45,000 nucleotides of DNA from Rhodobacteraceae bacterium KLH11 (GTDB lineage Bacteria; Pseudomonadota; Alphaproteobacteria; Rhodobacterales; Rhodobacteraceae), in the NCBI GenBank assembly GCA_000158135.1, contig DS999531.1, positions 1,282,635-1,327,634 on the forward strand, read 5' to 3'. Position numbers and translations under genes: made by a program. The notes under the pieces were generated by a model. That model worked only from the letters and a program-made list of their open reading frames with translations, was not told where the DNA came from and made no database searches. Shown piece after piece: positions 8,255 through 14,341 of this stretch. Within the stretch, counting starts at the first letter, position 1; every line of letters begins with the position of its first letter.

Positions 8255-8574
8255 ACCGATGCTCCTGCTGTCAGAGAATCCTGCGAAGATGCGGCAGCAC
8301 CCTGGGCACCGTTTGTGGTGCCGCTTTCAACGGCGGCGTTTTCTGCTTCGATCTCATCTTCAAGCTGGTTTGCATAACGGCACCAGATGATTGACCAGAT
8401 CAGAACGCCGAACGACCCCAATACGATTGCGATCAGATAGTGAAGCGGCAAGCCCAGCAATCTGACGCTGTTATCCATCCCAAACAGAATGACCCACAAT
8501 CCGGTGTGTCCCAGCAGAATATAGACAATGCTGAACCCTAGCGTGGATCGGATTTCCTTACGGTAAGCACTCAA
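8251..8574 (-). CDS. Small membrane subunit accompanying the SSS symporter
   Basis: A 107-residue protein with two membrane segments (about residues 12-32 and 43-65) and a charged C-terminal tail rich in Glu and Ala. Its size, topology and four-base overlap with the SSS symporter gene match the small-subunit partners of two-component sodium/solute symporters. The exact family was not identified. It is the first gene of the five-gene minus-strand run, so the promoter should lie between 8575 and about 8735. An inverted repeat sits at 8684-8705. Confidence 0.7.
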   Translation of the reverse strand: MSAYRKEIRSTLGFSIVYILLGHTGLWVILFGMDNSVRLLGLPLHYLIAIVLGSFGVLIWSIIWCRYANQLEDEIEAENAAVESGTTNGAQGAAASSQDSLTAGASV

Positions 8575-8683
8575 AACTTCTTCCTCCCTTTGCAGTGACT
8601 ACCACCTCAGGATGTTCCCAAATGCATCAACGGGACATCATCGGATGTGGTGGAACCAGCTCTTTGCAGGGTGGAGGTTATAT

Positions 8684-8705
8684 TTCTTGAATAATAATTC
8701 AAGAA
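8684..8705. promoter_or_regulatory. 9-bp inverted repeat upstream of the symporter operon
   Basis: TTCTTGAAT-AATA-ATTCAAGAA is a perfect 9-4-9 dyad in an A/T-rich stretch about 110 bases upstream of the first gene. The position and length suit a regulator operator. The regulator is not identified. Confidence 0.5.
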
Positions 8706-8740
8706 TATTTTGCAAAATGTATATAGCTCTATAATTCTGC

Positions 8741-8966
8741 CGCGCCTGTGAAGAGGGTGGCGTTCAAGCGCAGGTTCCGGCGCATCTGATCCGTGGCGGC
8801 ATGCCGATCGAGGCGACCATCGCTTATGTGATTGTCTCGAAATATGCGGACTATCTTCCCCTATATCGTCAGGTTCAGATTTACTCTCGGCAAGGGATCA
8901 ATCTGGATCGCTCCACCCGGTCGCCTTGGTCGGTCGGCCTCATTTGAGCTTAGCCCTGATAAGGCC
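8741..8966 (+). pseudogene. IS66-type transposase (TnpC) remnant
   Basis: Reading from 8741 gives RACEEGGVQAQVPAHLIRGG, then MPIEATIAYVIVSKYADYLP, then LYRQVQIYSRQGINLDRST. This matches the conserved central part of IS66 TnpC transposases, including the Cys-containing element and the SKYADHLPLYRQ motif. The frame breaks just after LDRST (around 8918). Homology resumes in another frame near 8931 as RSASFELSP, equivalent to GRAAFEL in intact transposases. Both ends and the rest of the element are missing. It is a decayed fragment in the gap between the symporter operon and the 9053 gene, and marks old IS activity there. Confidence 0.75.
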
Positions 8967-9052
8967 ACTGGGAGCCCGGCCATATGGCCTATTCAAGAAA
9001 TACAGTTATCAAGTCAGCCCTACAGAGACTGCGCGGCGCGCGCCTATCAAGG

Positions 9053-9418
9053 TCAGCTGATATCCTTGTGAAAGGCCATGCTATGGGCACACTCGATATG
9101 CAGGTATTTGCTGCCCAGATCGTATTTCCTGTTCAGGTCGCGACAGCTTTCTTCAAGCGTTTCGATCGCCCGGTCGCGATTTTGCTCCAATACCAGCAGC
9201 TCAATCCGCAAGGTTGCTTCCGGCTGCAGGTCTTTGAGGTCGTAGGGGCCGTTCCTGTTGTTCCCATCAGGCGCCCAGTAGCCTTGAGCCTCTGACATGG
9301 ACACACCTCCAAACGCACCTGTCAGGATTTTCGCAAGCTCTTGCCCCGCCGCCTCCAGATCGGGGGACGCGGTGCCCCAGAAGGCACAGATCTTGATGCG
9401 TTTTCCGGTCAGAATCAT
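9053..9418 (-). CDS. Conserved-looking hypothetical protein, 121 aa, paired with membrane protein
   Basis: The family is not recognised. The 121-residue protein has no signal peptide or membrane segment. It begins ILTGKRIKICAFWG and alternates strands and helices (LRIELLVLEQNRDRAIETLE about residues 71-90), which could be a small ferredoxin-like fold. It has only a loose resemblance to DUF3574-type proteins. The ATG at 9418 is seven bases beyond the stop of the 415-aa membrane protein gene, so the two are surely co-transcribed and probably work together. Nothing in the immediate surroundings indicates a pathway. Confidence 0.55.
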   Translation of the reverse strand: MILTGKRIKICAFWGTASPDLEAAGQELAKILTGAFGGVSMSEAQGYWAPDGNNRNGPYDLKDLQPEATLRIELLVLEQNRDRAIETLEESCRDLNRKYDLGSKYLHIECAHSMAFHKDIS

Positions 9419-9425
9419 ATGCGTA

Positions 9426-10673
9426 TCATTCTCGGAATGCGGTCAGAAACATAGCCAGCGCCAGCACAATGATGGCAAGATAAAGTGCGAAGTCGGCCGG
9501 AACATTCCTTACCAGATCCAACAGGCCCGGCACCCCGTCATCCTTGTGGCGCGACGCTTCATTTACCAGAATCAACGCCAGATCCAAAAGCGATAACCCG
9601 CCGACAAAGGCAATCAAGGCCTTGATGATGCGGCCCTGTCGGATCTGGCGATTCTGCAGATCACGTTCCAGCCGCTTTTTCAGAACCGTCGCCCAGCCCA
9701 TCGTGTTCTCAAGCTGGGCATTGGCACCCCAGGCGTTCAAAAGCGTACTGATCAGAGTGATGCGCCGCCCCTGAAAACCTGCCCGCGCCCGTTCATATTG
9801 CAGATTCACAAAGTCCAGATGATCCAGCCGCGCCTCGACATCGTCTTTCAACTGATGCGAAATCCCTCCGACCTTTTGTTCCTTGAGCGATCGGAAATCA
9901 GAGCGGAAAAGAAGCTGATAGCGTTCCACCAGAGAGGCGTAGAATTGGCAAAAGCTCATTGCGCGATAAAAATCGCTCAATAGTGTCGGGCGATCCTGTT
10001 CGGGGGATACGAGGAAGCTGTTGCCCGATCCGGCGAACAGGAAATCCTCGGGGTCCGGCTGCGTATTCGGGCTGCTGTAAACCCATTCCAGCATATCTCG
10101 TCCGAAGACCGATGCGGTGGGGGACAGGACGGCGCGGGCGACCCAATAGGGTTCCTTTGGCAATTCAGTCAATGCGGTGGACAGGATCAGGGCCGAGGGT
10201 TTCAGGAAAGTGCTGGCCCCGTTGTGCTGCGCTTCAATCACATCAATCGTTTCGTCAAAAACCGGTTTTACGATCTCGGCGAAAAAGCGTGTAGACAGCC
10301 TGGTCCACAATTCTTCACTGTCCACAAGTCGGGGGCAGATGTCGTTCGACCAGCGCAGGAACATTACACCGATCCCATCATCGTAGATGTGGATCTCGCA
10401 CGCTTCGACCGCCGGATCGGGCGGGGTTTTCTTCGGGGTCAGTATGGCAAAGGGGCGAAAGAAATTGGGAACATGGTCATGCTGGGTCGTGCCATAGCCA
10501 AATACCCAGTCTACGTCATTTATTTCGAATGCCTCGTCGAGCGGAGCCAGCGCCTTCAACCCTTTCAGCAGATCTTGATTATCTGCTTCCCCTCGCAACT
10601 CACTATTTGAGCTGAAGGGTGTGCGAAAAGGGGCGATAGACACGAATGTATGCAAGGGCTGGTTCTTGGTCAT
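9426..10673 (-). CDS. Uncharacterised protein with two C-terminal membrane segments, 415 aa
   Basis: The family is not recognised. The first ~330 residues look soluble and mixed alpha/beta. A helical, charged stretch follows (about residues 245-340: RYQLLFRSDFRSLKEQKVGG and onward, then VLKKRLERDLQNRQIRQG). Two membrane helices come next (about residues 345-366 and 394-412) with only six residues after them. The large cytosolic domain, long helical region and paired C-terminal membrane helices loosely recall CorA-type architecture, but no GMN-like motif is visible, so no transport function is assigned. It is the first gene of a two-gene unit with the 9053-9418 gene and lies between IS debris on both sides. 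Confidence 0.65.
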   Translation of the reverse strand: MTKNQPLHTFVSIAPFRTPFSSNSELRGEADNQDLLKGLKALAPLDEAFEINDVDWVFGYGTTQHDHVPNFFRPFAILTPKKTPPDPAVEACEIHIYDDGIGVMFLRWSNDICPRLVDSEELWTRLSTRFFAEIVKPVFDETIDVIEAQHNGASTFLKPSALILSTALTELPKEPYWVARAVLSPTASVFGRDMLEWVYSSPNTQPDPEDFLFAGSGNSFLVSPEQDRPTLLSDFYRAMSFCQFYASLVERYQLLFRSDFRSLKEQKVGGISHQLKDDVEARLDHLDFVNLQYERARAGFQGRRITLISTLLNAWGANAQLENTMGWATVLKKRLERDLQNRQIRQGRIIKALIAFVGGLSLLDLALILVNEASRHKDDGVPGLLDLVRNVPADFALYLAIIVLALAMFLTAFRE

Positions 10674-10983
10674 AAAGTTGGATTGGTCATTGATATGATC
10701 GGACGTTACGGAACGCCCCGGCCCACTACAAGAACAAATACCGATTGCGGGCTACGGATCTGATGGACAGCCGCGCGTTTTGGTCAAAGCTCCCGCGACC
10801 GAGATGTTGTTCAGGTAGTGCATATTCTCACAGGACTGCCACAGTGTTTTCAATAACGTTGCCGCGCATTCTTACCAGGGCCTGTTAACACTATTAAGTG
10901 TCTGACTTCAGCACCTACTGGTTAGATTTAGGGGTTTGAGTAACGGAGGATTTCTGGTTCATCGAAGCCATTATGGAGCAAAG
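10674..10983. other. Gene-free stretch holding the left border of the IS/element region
   Basis: No open reading frame of credible type is seen. The last part should contain the left inverted repeat of the IS3-family element, whose first gene starts at 10984, but without a right end to compare, the terminal repeat could not be placed. TGTTAACACTATTAAGTG near 10883-10900 is a candidate border. No copy of the tRNA-Leu 3' end was found here by eye. Confidence 0.35.
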
Positions 10984-11358
10984 ATGAACAAGAAATCCGG
11001 AACCAAGCAGAGCTACGGTGAGAAGGTCGTAAAAGACATTCGCCGTGCGACCCGCAAACAGTATTCCGCAGAAGAGAAGATCAGGATCGTGCTGGACAGC
11101 CTCAAAGGCGAAGAGAGCATTGCCGCACTATGCCGCCGTGAGGGTATAGCCGAGAGCCTGTATTATTCGTGGTCAAAGGAATTCCTCGAAGCTGGGAAGA
11201 ACCGTCTGGCGGGAGACACAGCCCGCCAGGCGACAACCCCAGAAGTCAAGGAGTTGAAGTCAGAGGCGTTGGCCTTGAAAGAGGTTGTTGCCGAGCTGAC
11301 GCTTGAGAACCGTCTGCTCAAAAAAAGCATGATCGGGGATGGGGACGACGGCGAATGA
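10984..11358 (+). CDS. IS3-family transposase OrfA
   Basis: A 124-residue OrfA protein with the sequence RKQYSAEEKIRIVLDSLKGE, then ESIAALCRREGIAESLYYSW, the helix-turn-helix of the Transposase_8/IS3 group, followed by a leucine-zipper-like helix (LKSEALALKEVVAELTLENR, then LLKKSMIGD). It binds the IS ends and pairs with OrfB. The ATG at 10984 follows GGAG at 10975-10978. A longer frame from a TTG at 10936 is less likely. The stop overlaps the OrfB start (ATGA at 11355-11358). The downstream OrfB is cut short, so this copy cannot move by itself. Confidence 0.85.
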   Translation: MNKKSGTKQSYGEKVVKDIRRATRKQYSAEEKIRIVLDSLKGEESIAALCRREGIAESLYYSWSKEFLEAGKNRLAGDTARQATTPEVKELKSEALALKEVVAELTLENRLLKKSMIGDGDDGE

Positions 11359-11537
11359 GATACCCAGCCTCAGAGAAGATTGAGATCATTCGCTCGGTGG
11401 AAGCGTCGCATCTGCCGGTGAAGCAGACACTTGCTATGCTCGGCATTCCCAGCAGTACCTATTATGATTGGTATGCCCGTTGGGTCGAAGGCGGCGTTGA
11501 GCGCCGTATCCTTGCAGCGATGTGTGTCGCGGGTTGA
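11355..11537 (+). pseudogene. Truncated IS3-family transposase OrfB (N-terminal fragment)
   Basis: Only the first ~47 residues look like OrfB (MRYPASEKIEIIRSVEASHL, then SSTYYDWYARWVEGGV). After about base 11497 the sequence no longer matches and the frame ends at 11537. The DDE catalytic core is entirely missing. The break coincides with the start of resolvase-type sequence in another frame, so this is a deletion or recombination junction. Confidence 0.8.
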
Positions 11538-12045
11538 GTACGTGTCGGCGGTCGCGGCGGAGCGGCCTGTCTTTGACACGCTAATGCGAGACCTGCGCCC
11601 ACGAGACACATTGGTGGTGCTGGATCTGGATCGGGCGTTTCGCTCATCTATCGATGCAATGCTGACAGCGGACGACTTGAGGGACCGAAAGATCTTCTTC
11701 CGCATTCTATCTCTGCCCATCGACACTACGACGGCCGAAGGTGAGCTGTTCTATACGCTTGTGGCAGCTTTTGCGAATTTCGAGCGACGGATCATATCCC
11801 GCCGAACCAAAGAAGGCATGCAGGCTGCCCGCCAACGGGGCGTGAGATTGGGGCGACCGGCACAGCTGAATGAAGAGATAATCCGGCAGGCCCATTTTTG
11901 GATGGGTGAAACCGGATATCCATGCGCCTATGTCGCAGCGTTGTTGAGTGTCTCACGGCAGACTTTGCAACGCGGTTTCCATCGCTTAGGTCTCTGTTAT
12001 CCGATCCGGGTTATCGAGACGCAAAGAGGAAATGAGCGTGCCTAG
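11500..12045 (+). pseudogene. Serine recombinase (resolvase/invertase) lacking its catalytic N-terminus
   Basis: The frame shows the later part of a small serine recombinase. RPVFDTLMRDLRPRDTLVVL (with DLDRAFRSS next) is the R-x-x-x-D/D-R catalytic neighbourhood. EGELFYTLVAAFANFERRII leads into the dimerisation helix. A C-terminal Hin-type helix-turn-helix follows (YVAALLSVSRQTLQRGFHRL). The first ~40 residues of the family, with the Y-x-R-V-S motif and nucleophilic Ser, are absent and replaced by IS3 OrfB sequence upstream. It should bind DNA at most, not recombine. The open frame extends left to a TTG at 11431 inside the IS. Its end overlaps the next gene by 14 bases. Confidence 0.75.
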
Positions 12046-12604
12046 ACTGAGACTACCACTCCTATCACTGATGACCGTTGCGCTTCTGGCCTGCGCGCCG
12101 CCAGCGGACGTTCAGGTGCGTGTCATTGATGGAGACACAGTCGACGCGGGGCTTGAAAACAACGTTCGTCTCACCCTGAACGATGGCAGTGGGTTTGACA
12201 CGCCGGAGACCTATCGTCCAGGCTGCGCCCGCGAGGCCCAATTCGGACGGGCGGCAAGCGAACGCCTGCGTGACATTCTGAGAAAGGCCGACAACATCGA
12301 CCTGCAGCTCGGTGGAAAATCGTGCGGGTACGGACGTTACTGTGGTGTTCTACAGGCGGATGGCATCAATGTCGGTGATCAGTTGATCCAAGAAGGTCTG
12401 GCCAAACGTTCTAAGAACTACGACTGGTGTGGTTCGGCTTGGGCACTGATGTACCCTATGCGCCCGCACCCGGTCGGGATGACCGGACACCGGTTGCGTT
12501 TCTTTCGCATGTCTTTGGCCTCGACGATGGTGGGTTACCGGAGAAGCTCACCGGGATCGGGCCGGTCTTCTGGGATCACGCCGGACACGGCACGGGTGCG
12601 TTGA
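12032..12604 (+). CDS. SNase-like (thermonuclease family) lipoprotein with aberrant C-terminus
   Basis: The N-terminus is a lipoprotein signal (hydrophobic LLSLMTVALLAC, lipidation Cys21). A staphylococcal-nuclease-like domain follows: VRVIDGDTVDAG (about residues 29-40), FDTPETYRPGCAREAQFGRA (about residues 55-74) and a Cys-containing YGRYCGVL segment. The Arg and Glu expected of active SNases are only partly evident: VRLTLNDGSGFDTPE replaces the usual IRLxGIDxPE. After about residue 135 (near base 12440) the frame gives low-complexity sequence, while the overlapping other frame continues with protease-like sequence, so the natural C-terminus has probably been lost. The ATG at 12032 has GAGGAA just before it. 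Confidence 0.55.
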   Translation: MSVPRLRLPLLSLMTVALLACAPPADVQVRVIDGDTVDAGLENNVRLTLNDGSGFDTPETYRPGCAREAQFGRAASERLRDILRKADNIDLQLGGKSCGYGRYCGVLQADGINVGDQLIQEGLAKRSKNYDWCGSAWALMYPMRPHPVGMTGHRLRFFRMSLASTMVGYRRSSPGSGRSSGITPDTARVR

Positions 12605-13293
12605 TTGCGCCCGACATAGTTCTGACGACTGCCCATCTCTTTACTGAGCGCGGAAAGTGGGATGGGCCTTACGGTCCGACGAACAAGCCTCCGGCTCCGT
12701 CAGATGGGCGCATCTATCTGGAAGCCTGTGGACAGGCCTATGGTCCCGGTGCCAAAGAGCTCATTCTTTCCAGCAGCGCCGCAACCCTGATGTTTGCCTT
12801 GCGGGGTGATTGGGAAAGCTGTCTCGATTGCTCTCGTCGGCTTGGTATCCAGACGCTGGCCTATGACGACACATTGGCGCAGCAGCGTGCGGTGCATGCG
12901 CGCAATCAGGCGCTCCACTCTTTGATTGGAGGTGGCGACCCTATGCAGGCGGCGTTTGCTGTGTCTCAGCATAACTTCGAACAGACCCACCAGACCAAGC
13001 AGCGGCGCGACCTTCAGACACCCGACGAGATCATGAACATGCGCAATGATCGCGCCTACCTGTTCCACGAAGATGTGTCGTATCCGATTGAGATTGAGCG
13101 CCGCCCGTTTTGGCTTTCGCGCGAGTTAGCCGGTTTGTACCACCCGAACCCATATTTTCCGCCGCTGGATCGCGTGACTGTGCAAACCCGCTGGGGCCAG
13201 CGCACCCGCCGCGTCATCACGGAATCGGTTCCGGAGCGATTTGCCCATCTGCCGCAATACCGTCACGGAATGTGGTCTCGGGTGGAGATGTGA
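12427..13293 (+). pseudogene. Composite frame: serine-protease N-terminal fragment joined to TraG/VirD4-like C-terminal fragment
   Basis: Residues ~40-105 read like the start of a trypsin-type serine protease domain, with GTGALIAPDIVLTTAHLF carrying the catalytic-His motif (TAH), but no Asp or Ser triad partners follow. Near base 12740, after EACGQAYG, the character changes. The rest (LGIQTLAYDDTLAQQRAVHA; then TPDEIMNMRNDRAYLFHEDV; ERRPFWLSRELAGLYHPNPY; VITESVPERFAHLPQYR) resembles the C-terminal end of conjugative coupling proteins of the TraG/VirD4 group. No Walker motifs remain. The frame overlaps the SNase gene out of frame and ends three bases before the next start. It appears to be recombination debris from a conjugative element. 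The TraG assignment is from memory and moderate. Confidence 0.5.
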
Positions 13294-13296
13294 TCC

Positions 13297-13935
13297 GTGA
13301 ACAAGCGACAGCCCATCACATATGCGGACAGCGTCCCTGATCTACCCGTCAGCGATTTTGCCAAGCGCCTGCAGGAGGTGCGGATCGCGCGCGAGTTCGC
13401 CCAAAAAAGTGAGGCAAATGACAATCTGGACCACGCCTTCGCCCAACTGGCCGCCCACCTGGCCGAAAAGACGATGGTAGAAAAGGATCGGCCCCATCCC
13501 GCTCCGCGCCCTTCACCCGATATGGCCGCCGAAGTCGACGCCGCCGATTTCAATGCGCGTTGGGAAGCTGAACGTCAGCGACACACACAATCGTATTCCC
13601 CTCAATCTCAAACAGGAGACACCACCATGTCAGACGACACCCAACCCCGCCGCCCGGAGGAAACCCTGCGCGAAGGTTCTCTGAAAGCCGCCATTTGGCG
13701 CAACGAGGGCGAGAATGGCGCATATCATTCCGTCACTGTCTCCCGCACCTATAAGGACCGGGACGGAAAATTGCAGGACACCCAGAGCTTCCGTCCGAGG
13801 GACATGCTGGGGCTGTCCGAGCTTGCGCGCCGCGCGCATCACGACGCCCACGAACTGGATCGCGCGGCCTTCAAGGAGCATCGCCAGAGCCAGCAGGATC
13901 AGGGCCAATCGCGTGAAAAGGGGCATTCAAGGTAG
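13297..13935 (+). CDS. Conjugative-element-type hypothetical protein, apparently two small genes in one frame
   Basis: The frame opens with GTG at 13297, three bases after the TraG-like fragment, and encodes 212 polar residues with no membrane segment. An internal ATG at 13627 has a good ribosome-binding site (AGGAGA, 13614-13619). From there a compact 102-residue protein starts (MSDDTQPRRPEETLREGSLK, then AAIWRNEGENGAYHSVTVSR), of a type that occurs as a free-standing small protein in Rhodobacterales mobile elements as far as I recall. The first 110 residues are Ala/Glu-rich and could be a mobilisation-type protein tail. Either the two are a natural fusion or a stop codon has been lost. Both starts may be used. 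The function is unknown. Confidence 0.55.
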   Translation: MNKRQPITYADSVPDLPVSDFAKRLQEVRIAREFAQKSEANDNLDHAFAQLAAHLAEKTMVEKDRPHPAPRPSPDMAAEVDAADFNARWEAERQRHTQSYSPQSQTGDTTMSDDTQPRRPEETLREGSLKAAIWRNEGENGAYHSVTVSRTYKDRDGKLQDTQSFRPRDMLGLSELARRAHHDAHELDRAAFKEHRQSQQDQGQSREKGHSR

Positions 13936-14019
13936 TCACATCACCGCACCTTCCGATCTCTAACCTTATGGGAAGATAGGAAAATATTCCTTGCCCTCAT
14001 ACTTGGCCGCGTGTATTTT

Positions 14020-14034
14020 GTTCCCCTTATGTTC
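14020..14034. promoter_or_regulatory. LexA (SOS) box before the recombinase operon
   Basis: GTTC-CCCTTAT-GTTC matches the alphaproteobacterial LexA consensus GTTC-N7-GTTC exactly. It lies 38 bases upstream of the 89-aa gene that is coupled to the large serine recombinase, where it would overlap a promoter. This suggests DNA-damage induction of the integration/excision module. Confidence 0.65.
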
Positions 14035-14071
14035 TCTCAGCAAAGGAGCAAGACACAACGAAAGGACGCCT

Positions 14072-14341
14072 ATGAAAGACACGACCGACCCGCCAGCAAC
14101 CAAACGCCCCAGCATCCGCCTGAACCTCGACGACTGGCTGCCGTACCTTGAAGACAGCGACGCCTCTGAGGCTGAAAAGATTGAGCTCATCGAAACCCTG
14201 TGGAACATCGCCATGGCATTTGTCGATCTTGGCTGGGACCTCGACTCTGGCGAAGAAACCAGTGGACAAAGTCTCGATCTCACCGCCGTACTCCGCGCCG
14301 CTGTGTTAAACTCAAAGGACAACGACAAGGAGGAGGTATGA
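14072..14341 (+). CDS. Small acidic protein coupled to the large serine recombinase
   Basis: An 89-residue acidic protein (RPSIRLNLDDWLPYLEDSDA, then AEKIELIETLWNIAMAFVDL) with no signal peptide or membrane segment, probably mostly helical. The family is not recognised. The start has AAGGA at 14062-14066. The stop overlaps the recombinase ATG (ATGA, 14338-14341), so the two are translationally coupled and share the LexA box at 14020-14034. A co-expressed small protein next to a large serine recombinase could be a recombination directionality factor or another modulator of the recombinase, but this is inference from context alone. Confidence 0.7.
   Translation: MKDTTDPPATKRPSIRLNLDDWLPYLEDSDASEAEKIELIETLWNIAMAFVDLGWDLDSGEETSGQSLDLTAVLRAAVLNSKDNDKEEV

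Noticed and set aside
8763..8778. GTTC...GTTC pair resembling a LexA box
   Set aside because: The spacer is 8 bases, not 7, and it lies inside the IS66 transposase remnant.
9426..10673. CorA-type magnesium channel
   Set aside because: The overall architecture is reminiscent, but no G-M-N motif follows the first membrane helix and the soluble domain is not recognisable as CorA.
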